Assembly: GCA_016098155.1 (NCBI GenBank)
Contig: JAAAJB010000367.1
Span: 1 to 35,497 of the forward strand
DNA length: 35,497 bases
Origin: Actinomortierella ambigua
Taxonomy: Eukaryota > Mortierellomycota > Mortierellomycetes > Mortierellales > Mortierellaceae
Reading direction: 5' to 3'
A model generated the notes under the pieces. It worked only from the letters and a program-made list of their open reading frames with translations. It was not told where the DNA came from and did not search any database. This document shows, one piece after another, positions 17,120 to 27,607 of this stretch (position 1 is its first letter; the number at the start of each line of letters is the position of its first letter). A program made the position numbers and the translations under genes.

Positions 17120-19021
17120 TTAGCTCTCGGTCACACTAAAAGCTATATCTGGTCTAAGCCTACGGAAGACTTTGACGTCTTGTCGCGCCATATCGATGCC
17201 ATTGTACTTGGACTGGGCAAGCTCAATGTGGAGCAGGTCCATTTGTATCCAACAACAACCCTCCCCAGATAGAAGAATGTCGTTTTGGATGAGATTGGGG
17301 TCCAGAGATAGCTCGGCCACCGAACGGCACAGGCGGAGGCTACTTTGGGCGAGCTCAATGTCGCGTTTTGTAGGATGGGGGAGAATCCAACGCGCCTTCG
17401 CTTCCGGCGCCCATGTATCCTCATAACTGCCACCCTTGCTCACAGTATGACCAACATAGTACAGGACGCGAAAGATGAGGCGCTGAAGATGAGGTAGCCG
17501 ACTTGTTAAACACAGCCCACCTTCTGGATGAAAGTGAATGTCCTCACGCTCCAGCTCAAGATGAACGAGATTGGGGCAGTTGGCGACAAAGTACGCCAAG
17601 ACGAAACGGAGGTCCACGCTGTAGTCCATGCTCATCCGTCCTATTAGCTGAATCGAGAGGTGCCTCAAGTTTTTGCATCTCCATGCTCCATCTGGCGCGT
17701 CGTAGGTCGATGAGGTCCTTGCGCTCAGCATCTTAACCGGAAACTCTATCCCTGGTGCGTGTAGGGTATCGAGATGGCGTGCCTGGTCACTGCAGAGAAA
17801 GACCGACAAATGTGCAGCCGGAAACGAGCTATGCCAGTTTTTCTTCTGAACCTCGAGCCTCGTTAACAAGCCATCCACGTGGATGAACCCTGTTGCAAGT
17901 GGTCTGGAAGGGCCACGGTAGTCGATTCCTAACAAGTCTGCTCTTGGGAAGAGCTGCTGGAGACGGACCAGGAGCCCGATAAAGTCAGGGTTGTGGGCGA
18001 TCTGCACCTCGATCGACCGTAAAAATGGAAAGTATTGGGACCAACGAACAAGATCAGCAAGTGTCACAAGTGTCACCGCGTTTAAGGCATCCGCTGAAGC
18101 TGGCGGCGAGAGCGACGTGCAGGCATCGGCGATGCAGAGACGATCAAGGCTGGGGCCGTGCAAGAGAGTCATGAGCGTGGCAAGGCTATCCTTCTGAATC
18201 TGCACCGAGTAGAGGCACAGGCTGGTCAAGATCAAAGGAGGCTGGGAGTCTGGGCTTTCCAGTAGATTAGCGACCCCAACACGGCGAAGAACAAGGTGCC
18301 TGAGATGGGGCAGCCCCGTGGTGCCGAGGGCCTTGTTAGGCAGGAGAAGTAGGGACAGATCCACATCGGTGTATCGAATAAACGAGAGCTCTAAAAGAGT
18401 AATTGAGCGGGCGAGTCGCGGTGCCTGAAGAAGAGGTACGATGATGTTCCAACCGGCGAGTATATCAGCGAGGACCATCTCGTTCGGCGGTTTCTGAAGG
18501 TCTTCCAGGGATGCGATCAGTTTTAGCCAGCGCGACTTACTCTTGGCCGCGTCCTGCGCCGACCAAAATCGACACCTTAGTTGTCGGCTGCCAAAAACAA
18601 GAGCTGACGGATCGGTTGATGGTCCATTATCCCATTGACTCTCTGACAGCCCTCGGAGAAGGTTTTGCGCGATGCCACGCCATTGCTTGCACACAAGGAG
18701 AGAGGGGAAGTTTGAGACTCGCGGGTTGAAAGCAAAGTCAGTGTGGGACCAAGGCGGAGAAATATCTGAGCCGATTGCGTATGACAAGATCAGGGACAAG
18801 ACCTCGGGAAGCTTGAGTGCACGGTGACATTCCTGGAAACAAGGATTCATCTGATTGCGAAATGGAGTAAAGGTTGACAATGCTTTTTTGGTTGACAATG
18901 CAGACATCATGGGAGTGAAAGTAGTCGGAGCGAGTGGCTGAGCGAGCTTGAAATTGAACACTGATCGCCACACACACCGAAGCAACACCTTGTAGTGAGG
19001 AGCTACTGCATCACAAGGCAT
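17120..19021 (-). CDS. F-box-like/LRR protein
   Basis: Single exon, 633 residues from the ATG at 19021, which has an A at -3. The ATGs at 18910/18907 and 18850 are alternatives, the last being only 12 residues before the F-box-like segment. That segment, A-L-K-L-P-E-V-L-S-L-I-L-S-Y-A with a later L-L-V-C-K-Q-W-R, is typical of fungal F-box-like proteins with an insertion between helices. Degenerate leucine-rich repeats follow (L-P-H-L-R-H-L-V-L; C-P-N-L-V-H-L-E-L; L-P-H-L-Q-R-L-I-F), ending in a short strand-rich tail. It is the third minus-strand F-box gene in a row. The substrate is unknown. The start codon is the least certain part. Confidence 0.75.
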   Translation of the reverse strand: MPCDAVAPHYKVLLRCVWRSVFNFKLAQPLAPTTFTPMMSALSTKKALSTFTPFRNQMNPCFQECHRALKLPEVLSLILSYAIGSDISPPWSHTDFAFNPRVSNFPSLLVCKQWRGIAQNLLRGLSESQWDNGPSTDPSALVFGSRQLRCRFWSAQDAAKSKSRWLKLIASLEDLQKPPNEMVLADILAGWNIIVPLLQAPRLARSITLLELSFIRYTDVDLSLLLLPNKALGTTGLPHLRHLVLRRVGVANLLESPDSQPPLILTSLCLYSVQIQKDSLATLMTLLHGPSLDRLCIADACTSLSPPASADALNAVTLVTLADLVRWSQYFPFLRSIEVQIAHNPDFIGLLVRLQQLFPRADLLGIDYRGPSRPLATGFIHVDGLLTRLEVQKKNWHSSFPAAHLSVFLCSDQARHLDTLHAPGIEFPVKMLSARTSSTYDAPDGAWRCKNLRHLSIQLIGRMSMDYSVDLRFVLAYFVANCPNLVHLELEREDIHFHPEGGLCLTSRLPHLQRLIFRVLYYVGHTVSKGGSYEDTWAPEAKARWILPHPTKRDIELAQSSLRLCRSVAELSLDPNLIQNDILLSGEGCCWIQMDLLHIELAQSKYNGIDMARQDVKVFRRLRPDIAFSVTES

Positions 19022-19296
19022 GTTGAATGTTTGCGAGAAGCGCCCTTACTGCCTCGTACGCCTGTATCGATCCACTACGCATTGTTAGCCAATGATCCGT
19101 AAAGCCAGTGCAGACTGACAAACCCTTTTGTTGCGACCATCATGAAAAGCTTGGCTCTAGCAACATGTTGAATTATATGATAAAAAGTAAAAGGCAACAA
19201 AAAAGCGAATGAACAGATCTGACAGTGTAATAGTACAGTGGATGCTATGGATGTGAAAAGGATATATGCAGAGTATAACGCTAGTAACGACACACC

Positions 19297-20024
19297 TTAC
19301 TTCTTCTCTTTCTTCTCCTTCTTGTCCTTCTTCTCCTTTTTGTCCTTCTTCTCTTTCTTCTCCTCTTCCTTGTTGTCCTTGGTCTCCTTCTTGTCCTTCT
19401 TGTCCTTCTTTTCAGACTTGTCCTTCTTTTCCTTCTTATCCTTCTTCTCGGCCTTTTCCTCTTTCTTCTCCTTCTTTTCCTTCTTCTCGGCCTTTTCATC
19501 CTTCTTCTCCTTCTTCTCCTTCTTCTCCTTCTTCTCCTTCTTCTCCTTCTTGGTAGGCTTCTGGTCCTCCGCAGGCTCCTCGGCCTTGCGCTTCTTCTTC
19601 ATCTCCTCCACGATCGACTTTGGCTCCTCCGAAGCAACAGGGGATGGCGTAGGTGCGGGTGCAGGAGCTGCAGCCTTGTTGTTTTCCTGCTTGCTTCCAT
19701 TGTTCTGGTGACCACCCTAGAAAATAGAAGTTCTGTGTCAACGGTATGTACAATAGGTTGTGCACCAGAGATATGCTGCCTCGAGAGAATATGCGATCAT
19801 CGAGGCGTTTGTGTATTCAATACCTTCTTTGGGCCTCTATAGAGCGACTTTTGATACTTTTCAGCCTCGCTGATGCAAGAGGTGTGGTTACGGTAGTCCG
19901 TGCCCTGGAAGGACACAGAACAGTCGATGCAGGAGTACTGAGCATAGGGGCAGCGGTTGAAGTGGGCGTCCAACTTGGGCTTCTTCAGAGTTTCCTGGCA
20001 AGTGTCACAAACGAAAGAAACCAT
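19297..20024 (-). CDS. LYAR-type zinc-finger nucleolar protein, two exons
   Basis: Exons on the minus strand are 20024-19824 and 19716-19297, giving 206 residues. The 107-nt intron (AAG/GTATTG .. TTCTAG) is in phase 0. Two C2HC fingers lie at the N-terminus, C6-C9-H21-C25 and C32-C35-H47-C50, followed by the conserved E-K-Y-Q-K-S-L-Y-R-G-P-K-K block that continues across the intron. This is the hallmark of LYAR proteins, which act in the nucleolus in pre-rRNA processing and ribosome assembly in animals and have fungal counterparts. A Pro/Ala linker leads to an extreme Lys/Glu tail of about 100 residues (K-K-E-K-K-E repeats), common in nucleolar proteins. The gene is divergent from SDE2, with start codons 377 bp apart. 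Confidence 0.88.
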
Positions 20025-20208
20025 GTTGACGGCGATATTATAAAGTTGTCGAAGAAAGGTGTGGGGAGCAAAAAAAGAAGGTGATAGTGGAGTGGTGCAA
20101 GAGATGTAAAAGGGGAGCGGAGGAGAAAAAAATGTGCCTTAAAATGTGGCTGGTGTGTTTGTAAAGCTTCACTTTTGACATGGTCATGTGATTTTTAACA
20201 CTTACTCT

Positions 20209-20379
20209 CCACTCGCTCAACCCCACTCACTCAAGTCCACTCACTCAAGGCCACTCACTTCAACTCCACCCACTTCAACTCCACTCACTCACTCAACTCC
20301 CACTCGCTCAACTCTCACTCGCTCAACTCCCACTCGCTCAGCTCCCATTCGCCCGACTCCACTAGCTCGACTCCTCTAA
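20209..20379. repeat. Minisatellite of CACTC-CTCAACTC units in the divergent promoter
   Basis: About a dozen imperfect copies of a 13-16 bp unit, such as cactcgctcaactcc and cactcactcaagtc, end about 20 bp upstream of the SDE2 ATG. They lie in the shared LYAR/SDE2 upstream region. Confidence 0.8.
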
Positions 20380-20400
20380 CTCATCAGAACTACTTCTCAC

Positions 20401-21526
20401 ATGGACGCAATTGTCTCTGTCTTTGGCGCCAATCCTGTCGTTGTTTCGTTTGAACGGGATGACCAACCTCATTTGTGCGACCTGAAGCAGCGTCTTGCCG
20501 AATTACTTGACATTCCCTACGAAGAACAGCGCATCGAGACAGCTGGTGGCTTCCCTCTGACCAGCAACAGCGATGATGATCATGTCCCGTTGTTCAACGA
20601 AGGCGATGCGTCGATAAAGTCGTTTGGCCTTTATCTGCGACTCAGTGGCGGAAAGGGAGGCTTCGGTAGCATGTTGCGAGCCCAAGGTGGCCGCATGTCG
20701 TCGCAAAAGACAACCAATACGGATGCTTGTCGAGATCTCAGTGGACGGCGCATCAGAACTGTCAACGATGCCAAAAAGTAGGTTCACAGGCACAGCGAGA
20801 CGACTGGGGTATGAAAACCCCGCTTCTGTCCTATCAGGCGAATTTGCTTACCCTGTTTTTTACCACCCTTCATTTTTCATTCTGTTTAGAGTTGCTGACT
20901 ATGTACAGAAGGAGGCCGAACGGGAGAAGGACAGAAAGGAAAAGCTGAAGCGCAAAATTGATGAAAAGCTGGAATTTGCTGACCGACCGTCCAAGAAGCA
21001 CCGATTTGAAGACTCAAAGTTCTTTGATGAGAGCGAGGAACAAGTTGAGGGCATCAAGAATGCTGTCGCAGAGGCCTTAAAGGAGACCATGAGGAACGGC
21101 ACAAGTCACAAGGGCAAAGGAAAGGCAAAGGCTACCGAGCCCGAGCTCACAAAACCCAAGAAAAATGCTCAGCCTTTGGGCATGTGGTAAGTCTTGTGGC
21201 CATCAATCCCTGCATTTTTTTTTGCCTACCGCACCACATCGACATCATTTCCATCCCGGCCTGCCTGCTTACTTATATGGGATCACTCGCCATTTATCAC
21301 AAATAGGGACGATATGTCGGATTACGAGTCCGACGAGGACGATGAGGCAGACAGCAACGACGACGAAGATGAAGATAGTCACGAAGAAGAGGAGAGTGAG
21401 GAGGATGAAACACACAAGGAGGAGCAGGCTCCCAAAGCTGCAGCATCATCATCTGCAGCGAAGGTCAACGGCAAGGCCAAAGGCAAGGTCAACAGCAAGG
21501 TCAAAGGCAAGGTCGCCAAGAAGTAA
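20401..21526 (+). CDS. SDE2: Splicing/genome-stability regulator Sde2, three exons
   Basis: Exons 20401-20777, 20890-21186 and 21307-21526 give 297 residues. The introns are 112 nt (GTAGGT..TTTAG) and 120 nt (GTAAGT..AATAG), both in phase 2. Residues 1-84 form the Sde2 ubiquitin-like fold, ending in S-G-G84 and followed by K85-G-G-F-G-S-M-L-R-A. This is the invariant processing site at which deubiquitinases cut GG from KGG. The conserved block D-L-S-G-R-R and N-D-A-K-K-V-A-D-Y follows, then a K/E-rich coiled coil, an acidic stretch after exon junction 2 and a basic G-K-A-K-G-K tail. In fission yeast, cleaved Sde2 joins the spliceosome and aids excision of a subset of introns. Human SDE2 acts at replication forks and in splicing. 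No SAP domain is visible. The family assignment is very secure. Confidence 0.95.
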
Positions 21527-21922
21527 CTTTATCCTGGCAATAGACCGACGCTGGAAAGCGGAAAGTGTAGCCTACAAGACCTGTCATTCGCTCTTCACGA
21601 CAATTGTATTGATTTTACACCTAAGTGAATGTCCTAGTGTCACATTTTTACCCCGAAGACGGTAGGCGAGTCAAATGGTTCTATGCAACATGACTCGCGT
21701 GCTCCACAGTCTAGATTTCCTTTTCACAGCCTGCAATGCAAAGCCACAGCCATATCCTGCTGGTGCCAAAAGCGGCACGATGAGCGGGAGTTCTGAGGAC
21801 GGAGAGAAGAAAACTCTATGTACTCAGCTGTATCAGTGTAATCACCTCTTTACGCTCATAAACTTCTTTCTTCTTGCTTTCTGATTCCCACGATTTGTCC
21901 TCACACCTTTCTCTTCCCAACG
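21527..21922. other. Intergenic between SDE2 and HOP1
   Basis: A 396-bp gap between two co-oriented genes, with a pyrimidine-rich stretch (about 21860-21920) before the HOP1 ATG. Nothing else is recognised. Confidence 0.5.
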
Positions 21923-24561
21923 ATGCCTCCCAAGCTGGCACAGGTAGAATGCGTCCTCAGCATATCATCCAGATCGCTATTATCCTTCGCCGTAAAGTAA
22001 TACCCTCTCTTCTCCAAACTGAAATATACCGCTTTCTTTGCCTCTTTAGTTGCATCCAGCACAGACCCTGGACTCAAAAGTGATATCCCCTCAGCAAAGC
22101 CTTGCGGTGACTAAAAAGCTCCTCGTAGCCAGCTTTGGGTGTATTTCCTATCTTCGTGGTCTTTTCCCCGAAGAGAACTTTCAGGATGATCGGGCGTGCA
22201 ATATCCAGATAAAGACTGTTAAGCGCGGATATTCCTTGGAAGGGGATGCCTTTCTCAACTGGCTTGAATGTGGCATCTTTGATGCACTGAACAAGCAGTA
22301 CTTGAGCACCATCGTTCTGGGTATTTACCTAGACAAAGAAAACCCTACCGAACTGGCAGAGTCGTACACGTTCAACATATCCTATTCCGACGGCAAGTCA
22401 TCTGTCGGAGTTGAAGCCATGGATGCCGAGCACACCGCGCCGGACGACCTTTCGTGGCTCCTGACTGGGCCTCTCGCCTCGCATCTTGGGTCATCCCACA
22501 AACCCACCACCCTATCCTCCAAGGCTTCGATTGGTGAAATCAAGAAGTGTGTCGAGCAGCTTACTCGTCGCCTGATCTTGCTCACACAGAACTTGCATGT
22601 AAGAGGATGACTCCACTGATCCTGCTTCCGCACCCGAAATGATAAAAACGACTTTTCAAGACACACTCATTTTCTGATCCTACAAATATCTATGAATCCT
22701 TAGCCACTGCCAAGCGAGCGGTACCTGACTATCCGCCTGTATTACAAGGACGATGTGACGCCCCGCGACTACGAACCAGCCTATTTCATGTTCAGTAGTG
22801 ACGAGCCTAACACGCGCCTTCGACATACTGGTTCAGCTGAGGAGATCAAGGTCGGCGAGGTCGACACTCGATATCATGCGTATGTGATCTTTCGACTGAC
22901 CTCTACTTCCTACATCACTTCTTGTTCTTGCATTACGTTGACTAAAATCAGTTGATGATACCTTCGCTTGCAGCATCGACATTCACATGAAGCATGTCAA
23001 CCCAAACGTTCTCGCAGACTCTTCACCAGATGACCTCCCTCGAGAAATGTCTATTGTCGACGGACCCGCCTCTACAGATGCAACCGATGCACCTAATGTT
23101 GAGCCCCAGTCTCTATGGAGTATGCAGAGCCAAGGAAAGGTATCTTTGGGGTGTCAGGAAATGAATGGAACGGCTCGCATAATATAAGTTCGCATCCCAC
23201 CTCACACTCATTTTGAAATGACTCTTTGTATGGCTACAGCCTGTGGATAGTACGATCCCCACATTGCAAATAGATCACCTTGAAGAGCTGCCTGATGATG
23301 GCCATTCTCTTGGGGGTGCATACACCGGGGTCTTCATCTCACCCGTTACGCCTACACCGCTAGCCCGTTCACAGGAGCCGCTAGCCAGCCACTTTTCTCA
23401 AGTCCAGCTTTGCGATCAACCCGTGGCAAACTCATATCCATTCAACGCCATCTACGATCTCGAGACTATGACCCCAACACCGGCAACACCGGCAGGGGGG
23501 TCTTGCAACCAATGCAAGTGCATCTGTAACATGTGGCGTGATGGTGGCGACATGGTACGTTGACGTTCGACAGCCACGCCTCTGTAGAAGGCATTCTCTC
23601 GAGCCGGAGCAATCCTTGTATATCCTAAGGTTATATCGATTGTACTAAGCGTTGTGCTGAAATGATCATGCTTCCAAATTAGATCGTTTGCCAGCAGTGT
23701 CAGGCGATGAGCCATATGTGGTGCTATGGCTTTACCTCCAGGCGTGATCCTCGTCTTCCAAAGCAGTTCGTGTGCGCCAGTTGTTGTGCCACTTACAACA
23801 CGCTCACTCCAGTCCAGCTGAAGGCTGTCGCAGGTGCATCTGCCTACCGCTACGCAGTGGCCGTCGCATGGCGACAGGGAACAGTGTCATCAGTCACCTC
23901 TCAGTTTGCCAAATTTCTTGGTGTAACACACCGAAAGGCAAAGGCTGTCGAAAAACGACTCGAATCCGAGGGGTTTCTCACCCCTTTGCCTCCCCACAAT
24001 GGCCGGCAGAAGAACCCCGGCAGAAGAAAGAATGACAGTGTTCAGCAGAGAAAGGTCCACAAGAACCCAGAGACACGGAAATCCTTGAGGCTCCTTTTCG
24101 AGCCTGACCTGGGCTACATGACCAAGGCCGTCGCGACTCTTTCAGCCATTGAGACACCAGCAACAACAGCGGTCAATACTCCTATCGCTTGCCCCTCCAA
24201 TTGGGGCATTGCACACGATCAGCGTAGGCCTACAATCTTGCCTGTCGCTCCAGCCATGTCTATCACCACAGAAATAGACCCTCTTGTCGAAGACACGCCC
24301 ACGGCGAGTCAAGTGTTGGACGCGACTCGAAGATTTAGCAGCCGTACCAGCAGTCGCTTGGCAAGCCCATCTCCACTTCCATTGTATCTCCTCCGTCGCC
24401 AGCAGCAGATGCGTCAACAAGAACAGCAGACAGTAGCTCAACATCCCCCATCTCAGATACAGCGCAAGGCATCCCGTGTGCAGCATGACCAGGCCTTGGG
24501 AAGTACTCAGAAGCGTCGCAAGGTTTCCAAGGAACAAGAGTCGATCTCGGTTTGCGAGTGA
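21923..24561 (+). CDS. HOP1: Meiotic HORMA-domain axis protein Hop1, six exons
   Basis: Exons: 21923-21943, 22050-22598, 22704-22879, 22974-23139, 23240-23554 and 23683-24561, giving 701 residues. The second exon could also start at 22065 (alternative CAG, five residues shorter). Introns are 94-128 nt with GT..AG ends and consistent phases. The HORMA domain spans about residues 17-225, with Q-Q-S-L-A-V-T-K-K-L-L-V-A-S-F-G and I-S-Y-L-R-G-L-F-P-E-E-N-F. After an acidic linker comes a C4HC3 PHD finger, C393-x2-C396, C412-x2-C415-x4-H420-x2-C423-x16-C440-x2-C443. A winged-helix-like segment follows (about 445-510, with F-L-G-V-T-H-R-K-A-K-A-V-E-K-R-L). This HORMA-PHD-winged helix order is that of budding-yeast Hop1, whose middle module binds chromatin. 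A basic Q-K-R-R-K-V near the C-terminus may be nuclear-targeting. Hop1 organises the meiotic chromosome axis, promotes inter-homologue recombination and activates the Mek1 checkpoint kinase. Confidence 0.93.
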
Positions 24562-24705
24562 CTTTCCCCACCTCTCCATCCAACCACTTTCACCAATCTG
24601 CTTATGCCAAGTAGTCGCCTAGCTTTGGAGCCTGTTGCCTAAAGCATCCGAACGATGCCTGCGTTCCCCCCCTCTTCCTTTTTTCTCAGACCTGACAATA
24701 TTATA

Positions 24706-24711
24706 AATAAA
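24706..24711 (+). terminator. Polyadenylation signal AATAAA for HOP1
   Basis: AATAAA 145 nt after the HOP1 stop codon. It lies 40 bp from the 3' end of the convergent methyltransferase gene, so the two transcripts probably overlap or abut. Confidence 0.55.
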
Positions 24712-24751
24712 ATGAGACGATATCGTATGCTATGAACCATGATCGCTTAAT

Positions 24752-25564
24752 TTATTTCCGACAAATGACCTCGCCATGAAGGAATGAGAACCATCCATTC
24801 TCGTCGTCGATCCAGTCTCTCCACGCCTTGGATAGCATATTCAAATCGTCCTTGGTTGCAAGGTTCATTTCCAATGCGTTGGTAGCAAAGCTTGACGATA
24901 GTATCCGCTCTTTGATCGACCCACCCCAGTATGCGCGCTCCTCTGGCGTACTAAAGCACCAGCTTCCTGTGCTGCAAGTGATTTGCGAGCGCTCAAACCC
25001 AGCCTCGCGTGCCCAGACGTGAAGGTACTTGCCACAATGCGGGTTTCCTCCCTTGACACTGGCCATATGTTCCTGCACGCTCCAGAATTTCGTCAATCCC
25101 GGTGATTCGGGATACCAAGTGGGCACGACGGATTCGCGGACGGCAACGATGCCCCCTCCAGTTTTGGCGACTCGCCTCATCTCCTGAAACGCCAAGATTG
25201 GGTCCGCGACATGCTGGAGCACCTGGTGCGCATGGACCACGTCGAATGTGTTGTCTGCGAAGGGAAGTGCGTGGATATCGCCCCCTTGGAAATCAATGTT
25301 GGCGACGCCCTTATCGGCCGCCATGGCTCGCGCGGTGCAAAGGGGCACACCAGAGTACTCGATCCCGATCACACGACCTTGGGGCACCCGTTGGGCAAAG
25401 TCTACGGTGATGCTGCCTGGTCCACAGCCGACGTCCAGAATAGACATGTTTGGTTGAAGATACGGTATGAGGTAGGCTGCCGAGTTGGAGACGGTACGCC
25501 AGCCATGCGTTCGCAGGACAGCACTAGAGTGGTCTGCCGAATAGACATTAGGATGTGAGGACAT
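24752..25564 (-). CDS. Class I SAM-dependent methyltransferase (UbiE/COQ5-like family)
   Basis: The ATG at 25562-25564 is used; the longer open frame upstream is low complexity and lies beyond the natural N-terminus. The product has 270 residues. SAM-binding motif I is I-L-D-V-G-C-G-P-G at about residues 42-50. The acidic end of strand beta2 is E69 in G-I-E-Y-S. A G-G-D-I-H-A-L-P-F motif precedes F-D-V-V-H-A-H-Q-V-L-Q-H-V (about 107-119), and E-M-R-R-V follows. These are the standard steps of a small-molecule Rossmann methyltransferase of the UbiE/Methyltransf_11 kind. The acceptor cannot be identified. The fungal group includes many cytosolic enzymes of unknown substrate, and this one lacks a mitochondrial targeting sequence, so it is probably not Coq5. 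It is convergent with HOP1 and divergent from the F-box gene at 25964. Confidence 0.88.
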   Translation of the reverse strand: MSSHPNVYSADHSSAVLRTHGWRTVSNSAAYLIPYLQPNMSILDVGCGPGSITVDFAQRVPQGRVIGIEYSGVPLCTARAMAADKGVANIDFQGGDIHALPFADNTFDVVHAHQVLQHVADPILAFQEMRRVAKTGGGIVAVRESVVPTWYPESPGLTKFWSVQEHMASVKGGNPHCGKYLHVWAREAGFERSQITCSTGSWCFSTPEERAYWGGSIKERILSSSFATNALEMNLATKDDLNMLSKAWRDWIDDENGWFSFLHGEVICRK

Positions 25565-25963
25565 GGTTTGTTTTGAGAAGGTTACAGAAATGAGGACAAG
25601 GGAGAGAGAATTAAAAAGGCAGAAAAGGGGGAGGGGGTTGGACGTTGAATGACTCATCAGCAGCAAAACCCCGTAAACCGTGGGAAAACATTGCACAGCG
25701 GTTTTGGTTTTGTTGCAAGTTGCCTTTTGATCTCACGATATCGCAACTCAACGTAGTCATACTATTAATGGCTACGAGCAATCATGTTGTTGGTTTGCAA
25801 TTTTCCTCCTCTCCTCCCCCCACCCCTATTTTCTTTCTCATAGGAATTTCTCGACTCCTGAAAACCAGTAGCGTGATCAAGCTCGAAACGCAATTGATTG
25901 TAAATGCAACTGGTGGACCCATTTTGGTCCAACTTTCCTCTTTTGCTTTCACAACACTTTCCA
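25565..25963. promoter_or_regulatory. Divergent intergenic region, methyltransferase / F-box gene
   Basis: A 399-bp shared upstream region. Close to the methyltransferase it is CT-rich on the minus strand; near 25805-25845 it is pyrimidine-rich on the + strand. No TATA box is clear. An ATG at 25904 is in frame with the F-box gene and would add 20 residues. Confidence 0.4.
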
Positions 25964-27607
25964 ATGAGAGGAAAACCCCCACACTCAACACTGGGCACGC
26001 TTCCACCAGAGCTTGTCGAGGATATTGTAGAGCATCTTCATCAAAATGATCTTGCTCAGTGCGTCCGCGTGTGTCGTTCATGGAGGGACGCCTTGACTCC
26101 ATACCTGTGGGAATTACTGGTATTTTTCTCTCAGGCTCAACTCGCGCGTTTTTTAAGTCACGAAGCCCAGCAAGCGCTGCACAGGAATGCGTTGTTTGTA
26201 CGCGAGCTTCATCTTGCCCATGATGAAATGTATGACCGGCTTCTTTCCCCAGCCATCACTCGATCCTGGAGATCCATCTTTCGCCAGAACCGGTCGGAAG
26301 ACTCTGGGTCCCGCCGCCCTCTCTTCACCAACCTGGATGTTCTCGAACTGCACCCTCCTGTACACCCGAAACGTGTGTCGAGCAAAGACATCATGACCCT
26401 TGTCCAACAAAACCCTAGGATGCGAGGCCTTCGCATCAATGTTGACCTGGATCCTAGGGTACTCCTGACCATGATTACTAGCCACATGCCCCACCTGCAG
26501 GACCTCCATCTCGCATCCACGTGGCGTGGCGATGTCAAGGTCTTACTCGAGGAGCTCCCAGAATGTATCCGAACCATATGGCTACGGAATGTTCACTATA
26601 CGGGGTCATGCTTCAACAGCACCAACGGATCGTCCAACGTCACGTCGGATAGCGCCGATGCCATGGCGGTGCGACGACACCCTGCGCTCGAGTCATTTGT
26701 GATTGAAGGGGATCTCTCAGGGCAGGATGCATTGGTGTTGGCGCCGTTCTTGAAGAGCTGCAGTCAAAAGCTGAAACACGTGGAAGGCCTAGAGTCGACG
26801 TTTTATCAGACTCCCATGGTGGTCGAGGCCCTACTGGAAATTGGGTACCGTTGGAAGGTACTGGTACGACAGCCCTGGCAGCATTATCTCTCGGATGCCC
26901 AGCTGGCTGATATCATCCGGCGCAGTGCCCACTGGACCCACATCGACCTCCATACATGTGTTGTGGGGCCGTTGACGGCGGACGCAATTGTCGAGAATGG
27001 TGCGCACCTTGAGACCCTGGAGGTCTTTGACAGTGGCGCCAAAGGATTGATGGGCTCTCATTTGCAGACCGTGCTGTGCAGGGCTCCCCACCTGTTGTCT
27101 CTTCAGGCCCACTGGCTTGTCGAACAAGATGTAATCCACGCCGCCGACATCCTTTCGTCCGATTGGGTCACCACCTCGCTCGTACGTATCGACTTTAAGA
27201 TTGATGTGCCAAGAGCGACCAGAGAAGATGCACCTGACAGCGCTGCTGTTCAATCCTCTCGTGACGTCCAGCGACAGATCCTCCGCCGCCTGGGTCAACA
27301 GAAGAACCTCCAGTGGCTCGCCATCGGTGGTATGGTTATCATTCCACAGCTGGGGGGATTCCGTCACCAGCGCAATTGTCTTGAGATGACATTGGAGAGT
27401 GGGCTGGATGAGCTGGCGGGTCTCAAGAGCCTGGAATTTTTGGATGTCCATCATATGGACCACCGCATAGGACTGCCAGAGCTGGAATGGATGCAAGAGC
27501 ACCTTCCCAACCTCCAACATGTGCGTGGCATGTATAACTCCCTCATACCTCCTACCCTCGAGGTGCGTCAGTGGATCCGGATTAATCAACCAGGATGGTG
27601 GAGGTAG
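25964..27607 (+). CDS. F-box/LRR protein (tandem copy 1)
   Basis: Protein of 547 residues from the ATG at 25964. This start puts the F-box at the same distance as in the neighbouring paralogue; an in-frame ATG at 25904 is less likely. The F-box is L-P-P-E-L-V-E-D-I-V-E-H-L followed by V-R-V-C-R-S-W-R-D and L-T-P-Y-L-W. Leucine-rich segments follow (H-L-Q-D-L-H-L; L-E-T-L-E-V), and the protein ends with a variable I-N-Q-P-G-W-W-R. The next gene at 27839 is clearly homologous along its whole length, including L-Q-D-L-H-L-A, G-S-T-F-Y-Q and the R-x-N-x-P-G-W end, so a tandem duplication is evident. The role is presumed to be SCF substrate recognition. The substrate is unknown. Confidence 0.85.
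   Translation: MRGKPPHSTLGTLPPELVEDIVEHLHQNDLAQCVRVCRSWRDALTPYLWELLVFFSQAQLARFLSHEAQQALHRNALFVRELHLAHDEMYDRLLSPAITRSWRSIFRQNRSEDSGSRRPLFTNLDVLELHPPVHPKRVSSKDIMTLVQQNPRMRGLRINVDLDPRVLLTMITSHMPHLQDLHLASTWRGDVKVLLEELPECIRTIWLRNVHYTGSCFNSTNGSSNVTSDSADAMAVRRHPALESFVIEGDLSGQDALVLAPFLKSCSQKLKHVEGLESTFYQTPMVVEALLEIGYRWKVLVRQPWQHYLSDAQLADIIRRSAHWTHIDLHTCVVGPLTADAIVENGAHLETLEVFDSGAKGLMGSHLQTVLCRAPHLLSLQAHWLVEQDVIHAADILSSDWVTTSLVRIDFKIDVPRATREDAPDSAAVQSSRDVQRQILRRLGQQKNLQWLAIGGMVIIPQLGGFRHQRNCLEMTLESGLDELAGLKSLEFLDVHHMDHRIGLPELEWMQEHLPNLQHVRGMYNSLIPPTLEVRQWIRINQPGWWR

Noticed and set aside
19238..19711. Open + frame of 157 codons rich in Ser and Phe
   Set aside because: It is the antisense of the Lys/Glu repeat tail of the LYAR-type gene; the composition follows from the complementary codons.
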